The notes: generated by a model from the sequence alone, not told the origin. Positions 1 through 11,428 are shown, counted from the stretch's first letter. The stretch: DNA of 64,000 bases from Erythroxylum novogranatense (GCA_029891385.1 CM057228.1:85548964-85612963); one strand, 5' to 3'. Numbers and translations are program-made.

Positions 1-690
1 AGTGTCTGTCCCGGAAGGTATGAAGAAGTGTCCGCTGTTTACCCGGGCAGACAAAATTTTAAGTGGGACCCGTACTCCAACACATATAACGAAGGATGGA
101 GATCTCATCCTAACTTTAGTTGGAGGAGTAATGAGGGAAGAACACCCAACCGCTTTCAACAAGGGAGTGGAGCTGGAACATCTACAAACCAGTTTCCCGA
201 TCAGCAAGCGTTGACGGTGCAACCACAGCCACCAAAAGAGGACACTAATCAGCTTCTGCATGGTATGATGACGTTGATGAAAGAGGAACGAACTTCCACA
301 GCAAATCAATTCAACGCCATCGCGAACCTCATCCAACAAGACTCTGCTAAGAATGCTGCCCGCTTTAGTGCCTTGGAGAAACGGATGGAACAATGGGAGA
401 CCAAGGCTGAGAACCTGAACTCATATGTCACTCAGTTGTCTAACAATTTGAGTGAGAGCCAAGCGAGGAATAGCGGATCAATTCCTTCCAACACGGTCAT
501 AAATCCAAAGAATCTGAATGCTATTGAGCTACGGAGAGGAAGGAAAGTGCAGTTCAACATTCCTGATAAAGAAGAATGCACCGAAGAAATCGAGGTTGAA
601 GAGGCGCCTCAAATTAAGGAAAAGCCGGATGTGAGATCCGAAAGTGAACAAGAAGAGAATTTGCGAAAAGGACAACAATCAAGCAACTGA
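1..690 (+). pseudogene. Ty3/gypsy Gag C-terminal fragment
   Basis: The frame is open from base 1 to a stop at 690, so the gene begins upstream of the window. The motifs DPYSNTYNEGWRSHPNFSW (residues ~21-39) and a Gln/Asn-rich stretch after them are typical of the Gag segment just downstream of the zinc knuckle in plant Athila/Tat-type Ty3/gypsy elements. A predicted coiled-coil part follows (EKRMEQWETKAENLNSYVTQ), then an acidic tail (EEIEVEEAPQ). In the family Gag packages element RNA in cytoplasmic particles. Here the gag-pol reading continues only after a frameshift at about 690-723, so the copy is dead. Family call is secure; lineage (Athila versus Tat) is inferred from the noncoding 3' region. 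Confidence 0.85.
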
Positions 691-722
691 AGTAAGAGTT
701 GAAAAGGAACAAAGAAATGTAA

Positions 723-986
723 ATGAAGCAACACAAAGGGAAGTCAATCAAGGACCTTCCTTCCCGAATTCCTACTGATGAGCAAGAAGGTCAACGAATG
801 AAACATGAAAAGGAAATTATTGACCTATTTGGGAAGGTGGAAGTAAATGTGCCCTTTGGACTGGTTAAGAGAGTGCCGACCTATGCCAAGTATCCGAAAG
901 ACTTGTGCACCAACAAGAAGAAATTTAGGCCGAACGAAGAGTCCAGTCATTTCGAATGTTTCCGCATTATTCAAGCCCCAAATTAG
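723..986 (+). pseudogene. Gag-protease linker of the same Ty3/gypsy element
   Basis: This 87-codon open stretch contains EIIDLFGKVEVNVPF and KRVPTYAKYPKDLCTNKK, the conserved block that precedes the aspartic protease in Athila/Tat-like polyproteins. It is out of frame with the Gag segment and ends at a stop at 986, after which the protease continues in other frames. It belongs to the same decayed polyprotein and should not be annotated as an independent gene. Confidence 0.8.
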
Positions 987-1524
987 GTAAAGTGTCAGAC
1001 TCAGGATCGCTCACCATTCCTTGTGTCATAGGAAAGGTGACAATTGGTAGAGCGTTCTTTGGATTTGGGAGCGCAATCAATGTGATGCCAAAATCGCCTA
1101 TGAAGCCCTAGGGGTTAAGAGCGTAAAACCTACTTGGTGAGTGTTACAGTTATCGACAAATCCTTCCGACACCCCTGGGCATCATTGAGGACATTACGGT
1201 CCAAGTGAAAGGATTAGTGTTCCCGCTGATTTTACGTCTTCGGATATGTCTAATGAAGTGGTGCAGGACACTTGTCTAATCCTTGGACGACCCTTCCTTC
1301 GGACGGCAAGTACAATGATCAGTATGAAGGAAGGGAAGATCACCATGGAGGTTGGTGATCAACACATTAGCTTCAACATGTATGAAGCTATGAAGCACCC
1401 TAACGAGGATTACTCCTTGCTTGGGGTGAATATGCTTGATGTTGTGATTGATGATGCTTGTTCTGAATTTGCAGAAACTCTAACCCCGACCACTAATGAT
1501 CTCTTTCGAGGCGTTTTATTTTGA
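987..1524 (+). pseudogene. retropepsin remnant, frameshifted at the active site
   Basis: Fragments of the retroviral-type aspartic protease can be followed through three frames. 'SGSLTIPCVIGKVTIG' lies near 1000-1055, the catalytic motif DLGA is readable near 1070 in one frame and 'SAINVMP' in the next, so a frameshift falls exactly at the active site. The C-terminal flap-side motif LILGRPFLRTA plus 'FNMYEAMKHP' is open from 1246 to 1524. No reverse transcriptase, RNase H or integrase follows, although these normally come directly after. The copy is a deletion derivative or a gag-protease-only (TR-GAG/LARD-like) element. Confidence 0.8.
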
Positions 1525-3090
1525 TGATAGTGCAGGTGCTTATTCGGATACGGGAATGGACATGGAGCTGCCCAGGACCCAAGATGTTGACATGGAGCTT
1601 GGATATCAACTGCACGTCCATCCCGAGCTACAAGATCCACCGTGAGCACCAGGTGTTTCTTTTCCTGCATTTTCAATATATTTGTGCACATTATTTGATT
1701 TGACTTGAAATGTTGTGTTGCATGAATGTGTTGATTAAGTGTGGGGGGAGCAACCCATCCAAGAGGAATAGTCAGAAGTTACGAGGATTTTCATTTCGCT
1801 TCAATAAATTGATTCCTCTTGTTAGCTCCGCATGTTTCATGCTTCTATTGTGTGCTCACTACTTACGCCATCATGACAATGCCATGTTTAAGTGTGGGGG
1901 AACCGTTCCTTTTTATATTCTGCATTGTACACCTATTAAAATTTGTGCATTAAAATTTGTGCATAATTTTGTGGGCCCGTTGCTTTTACTGATAAATTTG
2001 GACTCAATCAAAACATTTTCTGCACTTGTTCTTTTGTGCCCTTGCATGCAAAACCCTTATAAGTTTCAAACCGATACTTGAGTTTTGAAAATGCTCTCCA
2101 TTCTTCGAACGATAATTGGTTTTGGCAAAATTTTAACTTTGAAGTTTTCAAAACAAAGTAAATGGGAGCATGCTAACAAGGTAGCATTTTAAGTTTTAAG
2201 ACTTGAGATTGATCATCGAGACCAAAACCTTGTTGGAAGGATATTCGAGCCAAATTTTCTTCTATATTTTTGTGTGCATCCGCTTAGTCCATTCTTCTAG
2301 AACTTGTGTCAATTTTTACTCAAAGCTTGATGGACTAGATTTTGTGGATATGATAGAGGCGTTCTTTCTTCAACTCTTTCCCCAAACACCAACCCTTAAA
2401 CACTTTTTCCTCTTGCTAGCCCTTGAGCCTTTTGTTATGAGCATTTGCATACATTCGAAATGATCGGTGAGTCATGTTTAATTATTAGTTGTTGAAAAAA
2501 AAGTGTTGAAAATGAAAAAAATGTTAGTCTTGTTTATTCCAAAAAGGGATAATAATGTGTTGTATCCCAAAAAGGGGATTAGCATCTCAAAATGAGATAG
2601 CCAAAAAAAAAAAAGTGTATTCAGTTTATTTGGTGTTTAGTTTTAGTTTGGCTATTGACATCAATTCCTCATTTAGTGCATGCTCATATATTTTCTTTCA
2701 CTTCATCCATTCATCTAGCCCTCCGCCATTACAACCTCGAAAGACCTCTTGATCTTCAAAATGATAGTCCTTGTAGTGGAGAAATAAAATTGATACAAGC
2801 TTATGGTAGGAGATGTATTAAGCAGATTGAGAGAAAATATCCCTACTATACAAGTGAGACGAGCGTAAACACCATATCCCGAGTGATTCTCGTTGTTCAA
2901 TCTCTTGTTCTTAAATTCTTTCAATGTTTGTTTTATTAGCACTCTTTCAATTTCTTTGCGTTAGAATTACGATAAAGTGGATTGAGTCAATTTTGGTTGT
3001 TGTTTGAGCATGGGCATAATTTTCTTTTACTCTTGTACCTTTTGACTCTTATAAGCTTTGTTCAGAGTACAAAGGTTTAAGTGTGGGATT
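1525..3090 (+). other. noncoding 3' internal region of the Ty3/gypsy element, ending in a polypurine tract
   Basis: No convincing coding sequence; small ORFs here have no family resemblance and unsteady composition. Purine-rich strings of the form AAGTGTGGGGGA occur near 1738 and 1889, and a weaker one (AAGTGTGGGAT, ~3079-3090) lies immediately before the presumed LTR. Such GTGTGGGGG motifs are typical of the long untranslated region downstream of pol in Athila-like elements. The last tract is the likely plus-strand primer. Confidence 0.6.
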
Positions 3091-4510
3091 TGATTGGACC
3101 AAATTTATACTATAAATTAGGCCCGTTTTTTAGTAATTATGCATTTGTTGACTCGATTTATGATTTTTATGCTTATTTTGGTCCCACATTGATTTTTGAT
3201 AAATTGCACATTGTTAGTATTTTGTTGTCATTTGTCATTAATTTTGCATAATTTTATTGGGACAATTGATCTGCGAATGGGTTGTATTTTGTAGGACCAA
3301 AGGAGTCAACATTCAACAAGTCAACATGCCGCGAGATTATTTGGGCTTAACTAAACTCTCCATTCGCCGAGGCTAATTAATGGTATTAATTCTTTCGCCA
3401 TGAAAGTGACTATTCAACGTTCATTGCAATAACGGCCATTAGCCGCAGCCGAAAGTCGGATAATCCGCCTATATTTGGCAAAAGTTCCTTTGTTCACCCG
3501 CCCTTACGCATCCCTATAAAACCTTGCCATTTAGGGCAAAAAAGAGACTACCGCATGAGTTTTCTTTTCCTCCCTTTTCTTCGTTCTTCTCGGTTTCTTT
3601 CATTCTTTTCATTTTCGCTTCTAATAGTTTTTCATTCGTATTCTGAGTTCAGCCACGCACAACGTCATTGCCTTCATCTTCACAGTTAAATCGATCGATC
3701 ATGAGTATCGGTGATTCTCCAGCAGTGATGGAGTTGGCCGGAGTCATGAGCAGCTAAATCAGTAGTCTTCTGGAAATGTAGCATTGGGTCAGAGTTCAAC
3801 AAGCTTCAAGGGGTAATCAACCATTGTTTTAGATTTCGGTTATGGATTTGTAACAACTCCGAAGTTGGAGATTACGATGTATAACCGAATGAATCTTGCT
3901 ATAGTTTAGTAGGATGTTAAACTTTGATTTGTGTTATGGATTGATTATTGTTGAATGATGTGCTTAAATATATGGAGTTCATGTATATCAGTCAGATTTT
4001 ATACTGGTTAACCTAATCTGCCTAGTTGTGTTTGATTAAGTTAGTCATGTTTTTAATTTGATTGATTTATTGCATTAATCTTTTATAGCATACACTAAGG
4101 GTTTTAACGAGTTTTAATTAATCGAGTTGATTGGTTAATTCTTGGACTTAATGAGTTGTTAAGGTTTACTTTTCGAAACTTAGTGGATTTCAATCCCAAT
4201 ATCTATTTTGAACGATGATGACTCGACTACATTTTCGTGGAGAGTTTTAGTAAGTTGATTTCAAACTTGTTTAATTTCAATCGCTTAGTTTTCTAAAAAT
4301 CCCAAAAACATTTATTCTTACTTTGGCTTAGTTTAATTTTAGTTAATCAAATCAAAACCCCTTTTTATTGCTTTAATTGCATGCATCATTCAAACATTAG
4401 GCTAGTCTAGGATCGGTTAGTACCTTTGGTTCCTCGAGAGTCGACGAGGTTGCATCTGTATTGCAATCCTTGGTATAAATTTTATTTGACCGGTTTCGAG
4501 GATCAATTTT
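3091..4510 (+). mobile_element. 3' LTR of the Ty3/gypsy (Athila-like) element
   Basis: The segment begins TGATTGGACC directly after the polypurine-like tract and contains a TATA box, an untranslated leader-like CT-rich part (3560-3610) and a tail with 'CCTCGAGAGTCGACGAGG' and 'TTTGACCGGTTTCGAGGATC', phrases characteristic of the 3' ends of these LTRs. The right edge is uncertain: from about 4553 the sequence matches the copia-type unit at 8424, so the boundary lies between roughly 4500 and 4552. The 5' LTR lies outside the window, so no identity-based age can be given. Confidence 0.6.
3515..3521 (+). promoter_or_regulatory. TATA box in the 3' LTR
   Basis: TATAAAA in a GC-richer stretch (ACGCATCCCTATAAAACC), about 425 bp into the LTR and followed by a CT-rich leader-like segment. 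It is the best candidate for the U3/R promoter of this LTR. Confidence 0.5.
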
Positions 4511-4552
4511 AATATTGAACGATAAGTCGACGATCAACCAGTATACACAAAT

Positions 4553-6614
4553 GAGGTTTTCGATTTTGGAAGAATGCTCACTAGTAGACAACACCGTAGT
4601 ATCATCGATAGATGGTGTATCCGTTGTTGTGACTAAGGAGTTAATAAATAAGGTGACCGATTGTGCATTAGTTGGTGAGACCCTCTACCAAGGCGGATGG
4701 ATGTCCCAAGTCGGTATGAGAGAGGAAGATGTGAGAAGACAATTATATGGAGCCAATGATCCATGGGAGAGGAAGACCTCTAGTTTGGTTAGAAGCGAGG
4801 ATTCTCCATGCAATTTGTTTAATTGCATTTTACCCAGCGAGTTCAAGGCATTTGATGACTACGCTGGATGAACAATGCTTGTTTTACCTGCTAAATCGCA
4901 ATCCCATCGACTTACCCTTCTTAATCTTTCACTACATGATTAAGAGGATGAAGGATACAAATAGCTATCCTTACGGTATGTTGCTTACAAGGATTTTATG
5001 AACTGAGTCCTCCTACATCAAGGACATAGAAGGATTGTACCTGTGAAGAGTAAGATTGATTCAATCATATTACGACGAATGGGTCTAAGGACTGTAATCA
5101 AAGAAGAAGCCGACTCTTCAAGGAAAACTAGGACTGAGGGGGAGCGTGTTTTGAAGATGACTCCCGCTTCAAGTTCTCGACCTCAAGTGAGTACGAGATC
5201 GCTTGCGGATGAATTAAGAAGAATGATTGGAAGACCGCTAATAAAGCAAAGAGTCTGGAATGGAAGCAAGTCAATCCCGGAGGACAGAAAAAGGTGCCCC
5301 AAAAAGACAAGGAGAAAGTCTTTTAAGTGAAATTAGAAAGAAGGCAAAGAGATCGCCTAGGATTCGGACTCTAAGGCAACAAGAAGAAAAGAATGCCAGA
5401 GACTAGAGTAGGGAACAATCCTCTCAATCTCGTGAACCCAGAGCAACAAGATCTTTAGTCTCTATTGTGGAAGAGGATACAGCCACAAAAGCCAAAGAGA
5501 CTGAGAAGAAAAAAAATAGAATCTGAGAGAGGAAAATCTCGAGTGCAGAAATCTTCAAGACTGACTGAAGCAGAAGAAAAGACTAAGAAGATTAGTCGAA
5601 AGAAGACCGTGTAAACTGCTGGAGAAGTTAGTCGAGAGAAAGAAAACGTTGATGCTGCTCAAATAGAAAAAGAAACTGAGCAGAGCACAGTTCAAGAAAC
5701 CCCCATTGCTCAACAGGAGGAACCAGTGGAGCAAAGCCCGTTCAGAGAATCTAGTGAAGCACTGACAGAGGCAACGCATGTAATCGACTCGCATAGTGAT
5801 GAACCTTGTCTGATGGTATACAACTATAATAAGTTTTTGAGAAAACAAAAGCTGAAGATCATAATGGTGGAAGTTGTTACCAGAAGGAGAACTGCTATTG
5901 CAATTTGTAGTCAACCAGTAAAGAAGATAGTGGCTATGGTACGACCTATGTTGATTAATAGTAACACATGGGAATTACTAAAAGAAGATGAAAAGATCTT
6001 CTACGATGCTTTGAGGGATGCTGCTACTAAGCCATACCCTTCAAAACGTCCCTGCAAACCGTGTACTATTTTTCCGATCACTGAAAACACAATAATAAAG
6101 GTTGCACCAGATATCCAGCCAAGAGTCCCTCTGGATTTGACTAAGGGGAAGTCAAAATTATTTCCTAAGGAAGAAGCTAGTGATGATCTGTCCGCAGATC
6201 AAATAGGAGAAGAAGTGCGAAAAATTGATCAGGGATGCGCTTTTACACAGAATAAAGATGAAGGAGCCGCAATTATATCGACAAGAAGGAAGATCGATGG
6301 GGGAAGAGTAATAACAGGGACATTTATTGAGTTCCTTGTTCAGAAAGTTCTGCATATTAGACCTCTGACTAATACACTGTCTATTCAAGTAGATGCATTA
6401 CCCCTGCAAGGAAGACAGTTGTTGATGCTGCCTGGTCCATTTGACTTAGATCTTCCTGAAGCTGAAACGTTTATTCGTCCACCAATGATTGAGATAAATG
6501 AAGAATACACCAAATGAACTCAGCAGATTACGTGGTGAAGTCAATGAGATCAAGGAGATGATAAATGATCTGAAGAAGATGATGATAGAACTGCTAAAGA
6601 GCCACCATCGTTAA
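4553..6614 (+). pseudogene. unit A: unidentified long ORF of a copia-type non-autonomous element, 5'-truncated
   Basis: Closely parallels the gene at 8282-10570 but begins at the position corresponding to codon ~48 of that copy, directly after the gypsy LTR. Readable blocks include DNTVVSSIDGVSVVVTKELI, the K/E/R-rich linker (5040-5720, several frames), WELLKEDEKIFYDALRDAA and KPYPSKRPCKPCTIFPITE (frame open 5726-6517), and a C-terminal heptad coil (EVNEIKEMINDLKKMMIELL) ending at a stop at 6612-6614. Frameshifts near 4870, 5330 and 6517 break it. The N-terminal part resembles the 'putative plant transposon protein' domain; function unknown. The gene is followed directly by a polypurine tract and LTR. 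Confidence 0.6.
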
Positions 6615-6836
6615 TCATTTTTTATTATAACAAATAGGGGAGAATAAGAGCAGAAAAGAAGAGAATGAACAAGGGGAGAAGAGAATGAGCGTAAAAGAAG
6701 AGGGTGTTCGAGAAAGAAGGTGTCACCAAGCGCATTTAAGAAAGGAAGAAGTCAAAGAAGAAGTTCTGAAGATAAGTTTTTGTTTTCTTCAAAACTTTGT
6801 AATTTTGTTTTCTTTTGTATATAATTTGTTATCATC

Positions 6837-6850
6837 AAAAAGGGGGAGAT
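6837..6850 (+). other. polypurine tract of unit A
   Basis: AAAAAGGGGGAGAT immediately precedes the LTR start TGTTAGG. This is the classic plus-strand priming tract layout of plant Ty1/copia elements (SIRE/Tork type), and it establishes orientation and LTR start. Confidence 0.85.
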
Positions 6851-6920
6851 TGTTAGGTACAAATGACTTTACTTAGATATGATTTTGATGAATAACAAAA
6901 AGAACAAACAAAAAAGAACA

Positions 6921-7160
6921 CAGACGACTTCAAGCAGATGCAGACACAAAGCAGACGCAGACGCTAAGCAAAGCAGACGCAGACACAAAGCAGACGCAGA
7001 CACAAAGCAGACGCAGACGCTAAGCAAGGAAGACGCAGACACAAAACAGACGCTAAGCAAAGCAGACTCAGACACAAAGCAGACGCAGACGCGAATAGTA
7101 AAGCAGATGCAGATGCAAATAGTAAAACAGACAAAGACGCGTATAACAGACGCAGAAGAA
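6921..7160 (+). repeat. CAGACR short tandem array in LTR U3
   Basis: Roughly thirty copies of CAGAC followed by G, A or T lie within 240 bp, often as GCAGACGCAGACGC separated by CTAAGCAAAG or ACAAAG linkers, giving a degenerate ~20-30 bp higher-order unit. It sits upstream of the TATA box, where an LTR enhancer would be. Related but diverged arrays occur in the other LTR copies of this family. Confidence 0.8.
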
Positions 7161-7273
7161 GAATCAAGAAGCAGACGTAAGAGTCAGTTCAAGATAGTTA
7201 CAGAACTCAGCTGATTAACCGTTTATTTAAAGATTCAAGAAACAAGAATCAAGAAGCAGTTGGAGACGAAAGC

Positions 7274-7281
7274 TATAAATA
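7274..7281 (+). promoter_or_regulatory. TATA box of copia-type LTR (unit A)
   Basis: TATAAATA in context AAAGCTATAAATACAAGTCG, downstream of the CAGAC array and ~420 bp into the LTR. The same context is conserved at about 13108 (TCTAAATACAAGTCG, TATA lost), supporting it as a functional LTR position. Confidence 0.6.
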
Positions 7282-7486
7282 CAAGTCGAAGCCGAAGATT
7301 GCAAAGTTAGACAACGTGAGAAAAAGTGATCGTAAAAGCGTTAAGTGCAAATTTAGCCGAGAGCTATTTTACTGTAACAAGCGTTTAAATACTTTTCTGA
7401 GAGAAAGTAGTATAGATACCCTGCAGAGGCTAAGTGTGAAAGAATACTGGTTGTAGAGACCTAAAGAGGCTCGCAAATTAGTAAAT

Positions 7487-7870
7487 TTTTTTAATAATTT
7501 AATTACACATTTTTTAATTTTTCATATTGATTTATACATTAAAATTATATAATAATATAAGCAATTAAATTAAACAATTAATCCTTTTTTAGTTATGCTT
7601 AAATAACAATTAATTAATATTTTCAACTCATTATAAAGAGTTAATCTCTTAACTATATAATCAATTAACTTTTTTCACCCTTCATATTAATTATTATTAC
7701 CTTATATTCTTTTAATCCTTAATTAATAACAAACTTAATCAATAACAAAACATTTGATGATCTTCATATTATACCTTTAATATTTTCAATATAATATATT
7801 TAATTCTTCTTTATAAAATTTGCCTTACATATTTAATTTTCTATTATTCAATAAAATTCATCAAATTTAT
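7487..7870. other. AT-rich insertion in the LTR tail
   Basis: About 385 bp of strongly AT-rich sequence rich in TTAATTAA and AATTATT words, with no ORF. It separates the LTR body from sequence matching the LTR end of unit B (GTGTCAACC.TCTCACTCTCTAT at 7872 and 11402). No inverted termini or target duplication could be identified. Confidence 0.4.
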
Positions 7871-8281
7871 GAAGTGTCAACCACTCTCACTCTCTATTTC
7901 ATTTTAGATTCAAGTTTTATTACTACCTAGTTCAGAAACAAAGTACTCAAAAGTTTTGATCAATCGAATCTAACAAAAATTCAGTAAAGAATTTAACTAC
8001 TAACAAACAGTTTCAAAAGAATCATAAAAAAGGGGAATACACAATTCAGACATGTTGAGTTACAAATTGGTAACTTCTCTGACAAGGAAGTTTTGGAAGG
8101 AAATGTGAGATGATTTTCAGAATCCCTATGATTCTAGAATACGCGTGATAAGACCTTTCAAGTTGCCTGAAGCTGATATCATTACGGTTGCTCTCATCTC
8201 CAGACGGCTCATCTTGCTTTCAAAACTCTTTCAATCATCCTACCCTGCATTTAAAACTAACGAGAGGCGGCTGCTCAAACA
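7871..8281 (+). other. LTR end and leader of unit B
   Basis: Begins with the LTR-end phrase GTGTCAACCACTCTCACTC and continues as an untranslated leader to the ATG at 8282. No primer-binding-site match could be recognised. Gag-Pol is absent, so the unit could move only by borrowing proteins from a related autonomous element. Confidence 0.45.
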
Positions 8282-10570
8282 ATGGAAGACTATGATTTTG
8301 GAAGGCATGTAGACTTCGATTCATTGAGAAATGATGGCTTGGATGTAGAACCAGAGATTGAAAGAGCTGGGTGGAGGAATTTCTTTGAGGTTCGAGAACC
8401 AATCTATACTGACGAAGTGTATGAGTTTTGGAAGAATGCTCAACTTGTAGACAACACTGTGGTATCTTCAGTAGATGGCATATCTATTGTTGTGACTAAG
8501 GAGCTGATTAAAAAGGTGACTGATTGTCCATCGGTTGGTGAGACTCTGTCTACCAAGGCCGGTTGGATGTCCCAGGTTTGCATGAGAGAAGAAGATGTCA
8601 GAAGACAACTATATGGAGCCAATGACTCATCTGAGAGGAAGACCTCTAGTTTGATTCCAAAGGCTAGGGTTCTTCACGCTATTCTGTTTAATTGCATACT
8701 ATCTAGAGCAGGTTCAAGACATTTGGTGACAACTTTGGATGAACAATGCTTGTTCTATCTGCTAAATCGCAACCATATCGATTTACCCTTCTTAATCCTT
8801 CACTACATGATTAAGGGGATGAAGGATACAACTAGTTATCCTTACGATATGCTTCTCACAAGGATTTTTAAGGAATCCGGAATCCTTCTCGACAGAGGAA
8901 ATAGAAGGATTGTACCAGTGGAGAGTAAGATTGATTCAATCACAATAGGGCGAATGGGTATGAGGACCGTAGGTAAACAAGAAGCCGACTCTTCAAGGAG
9001 AACAAGAACTGAGGGGGAGCGTGTCTCGAAGAAGACTCCCGCTTCAAACTCTCCAACTCAAGTGAGAATAAAATCGCCTACAAAAGAAATAAGAAGACTG
9101 ACGGGAAGACTGCTGATGAAACCGACAAGTCCTCAAATCGAAGTAAGTCTACCTCGAAGGACAGAAAAAGGTGCGCCAAAAAGACAAGGAAAAATTCTTT
9201 TAAGTGAAATTACAAAAAAGGCGAAGAGATCACCGAGGATCCGGACTCTAAGGCAACAAGAAGAAAACTTGCCAGAGAACAGAGTCAGGAACAATCTTGT
9301 CAATCTCGTGCACCTAGAGTTACAAGATCGTTAGTTTCTATTCTGGAAGAGGATACAGCCAGAAAAGCCAAAGAAATTGAGAAGAAAAGAAAATCAGAAT
9401 CTGAGAGAGAAAAATCTCAAGCGAAGAAATCATCAAGACTGACCGAAGCAGAAGACAAGACTAAGAAGATTAGTCGGAAGAAGACCGTCTCAACTGCTGA
9501 GGAGGTTAGTCAAAAGAAAGAAACCCCTGATGATGCTCAAAAAGAAAAAGAAACTGAGCAGAGCAGAGTTCAGGGAATCCCCATTGCTTAACAGGAAAAA
9601 CCAGTAGAGGAAAGCCTGGTTTAGGAGAATCCCATTGAAGCACAACCAGAGGCAAAAGCAGAATCAGACTCGGATAATGATGAACCCTGTCTGATGGTAT
9701 ACAACTATCATAAGTTTTTGAGAAAATAAAAGTTGAAGATAAAAATAGTTCATTATCTTACCAGGACAACTGCTATCGCCATCGGTAGTCAACCAATGAA
9801 GAAGACAGTAGTTCTTGTACAATCTATGTCAATAAATAGTGACACGTGGAACTTACTCAAAGAAGATGAAAAGATGTTCTACTATGCTTTGAGGGATGCT
9901 GCTACGAAGCCATACCCTACAAAAATTCCATGTAAGCCGTGTACTATTTTTCCAATATCAGAAAAGACGGAAATAAATATTGTACCAGATATCCAGCCAA
10001 GATATCCTTTGGATTTGACTAAGGGGAAATCAAAGCTATTTCTTGAGGAAGAAATTCGCGATGATCTGTCTGCAGATCAATTTGAAGAAGAAGCGCGTAG
10101 AATTGATGATGCATGCGCTTCGAATGAGAATCAAGATGGAGCTAGTTGCGATCATCGACAAGGTGAAGACTATCCATGGGAGGAAGAATAATAACAGGAC
10201 GCTTATCGAGTTCCTTGTTCGAGCGCTTAGCGTGTGACGCTTTTATCTCGCATAATCGCCTATTGAAGTCAAGGCATACCCCGCAAGGAAGGCGATTCTC
10301 GATGCTACCGCCCGCTTGACTTAGATCTTTCAAGCGGAAACATTTATTCATCCACCAACTATTGAGATCAATGATGAATACATTCCTACCTCTGATGCTT
10401 ATACTACGACAATTGCGTTCACTCCTCCTTCAGCAAATGTTGATCAAGCCTCCTCATCGATTGACTCACAAGAAGAACTCAGTAGATTACATGGAGAAGT
10501 CAATGAGATCAAGGAGACGATGAATGATCTAAAGAAGATGATGATAGAACTCCTGAAGAGCCATCAATGA
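8282..10570 (+). pseudogene. unit B: unidentified long ORF of a copia-type non-autonomous element
   Basis: The first 350 codons are open (8282-9334). Residues ~28-60 (GWRNFFEVREPIYTDEVYEF) and ~140-200 (LVTTLDEQCLFYLLNR, FLILHYMIKGMKD, MLLTRIFKESG) fit the 'putative plant transposon protein' domain found in plant retroelement genes. Then comes a Lys/Arg/Glu-rich linker (to ~9650), a second conserved block with SDTWNLLKEDEKMFYYALRD, and a terminal heptad coil (GEVNEIKETMNDLKKMMIEL) ending at 10568-10570. Stops at ~9588, ~9623 and ~9727 and frameshifts near 9330 and 10190 disable it. Paralogue of 4553-6614. A Gag-like or chaperone-like role is possible but unproven. Confidence 0.6.
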
Positions 10571-10841
10571 TAATCATTTTTTATTATAACAAATAGGGGA
10601 GAAGAACAGAAAAGAAGAGAAGAACAGAAAAGAAGAGAAGAACGTAAAAGAAGAGAATAAACAAGAAGAGAAGAGAATGAGCGTAAGAAGAGAAGAAGAT
10701 GTTCGTAATGTTCAAAGAAGAAGGTGTGGTGAACTGCATTTAATGAAAGGAAGAAGTCAAAAAGAAATTCGCAGATAAGTTTTTTGTGTTCTTTTCAAAA
10801 CATTGTATTTTGTTTTCTTTTGTATATAATTTGTTATCATC
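10571..10841 (+). other. untranslated 3' internal region of unit B
   Basis: Purine-rich (GAAGAGAAGAACAGAAAAG) stretch with no coding potential, matching 6615-6836 of unit A in content and order. It links the ORF stop to the polypurine tract. Confidence 0.6.
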
Positions 10842-11428
10842 AAAAGGGGAGATTGTTAAGTCCAAATGACTTTACTTACATATGATTTTGATGTATGACA
10901 AAAGAGAAAATAAAAGAAAAGAAATACGATTTAAGCTAGAAATACTGACGAAGTTAGAAATACTGTATTTAATTCGTATATACAAACGAAGTCATACAAA
11001 CGAAGGAACACAGACACAGATACAAAATGAAGCAAACGCAAAATGAAGCAGACGCTAAGAAAAGCAGATGCAGACGCTAAGCAAAGCAGATGCAGACGCA
11101 GATGTAAATAGTAAAAGCATTTGAGAGTCGATGCAAATAGTAAAGCGAGATTTAAGACGTAAATCTGACGCAGAGACATGATTTATATAAAATATGTAGA
11201 CGAAGAAAAACAATTGCGGAATTCGAAAACAAGACGAAGGAGTCAGTTCTAGTTAGTTACAGAACTCAACTGAATAACCGTTTCTTTAAAGATTCAAGAA
11301 ACAAGAATACTTGTAACGTTGAAAGAGATAGTGGAAATCTCAGAAGAAACTCTGAGGACTGGACGTAGCCGACAGTTTGGGGTGAACCAGGATAAAACAC
11401 TGTGTCAACCATTCTCACTCTCTATCCT
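10842..11428 (+). mobile_element. polypurine tract plus copia-type LTR of unit B, truncated
   Basis: The tract AAAAGGGGAGAT (10842-10853) is followed by the LTR start TGTTAAGTCCAAATGACTTT at 10854. The LTR carries a shorter CAGACGC array (11030-11110) and an end-like passage (GGGGTGAACCAGGATAAAAC, 11380-11399; GTGTCAACCATTCTCACTC, 11402-11420). At about 11428 it is cut by a Helitron Rep fragment. Confidence 0.7.

Larger units (their letters stand above)
6851..7486 (+). mobile_element. copia-type (SIRE-like) 3' LTR of unit A
   Basis: Starts TGTTAGGTACAAATGACTTT right after the polypurine tract; the phrase 'GATTTTGATGAATAACAA' matches the usual beginning of SIRE-type LTRs. A CAGAC-rich array fills the first 300 bp, then come the TATA box and a leader ending near 'GACCTAAAGAGGCTCG'. 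An AT-rich stretch interrupts it from about 7487; LTR-end-like sequence (GTGTCAACCACTCTCAC) resumes at about 7872. The same LTR family recurs at 10854, 12459, 21657 and 22443. Confidence 0.75.

Noticed and set aside
6869..7167. Leu/Ala/Ser-rich minus-strand frames over the CAGAC array, signal-peptide-like
   Set aside because: By-products of the GTCTGC repeat; frames at 21659-21884 and 11621-11976 have the same origin.
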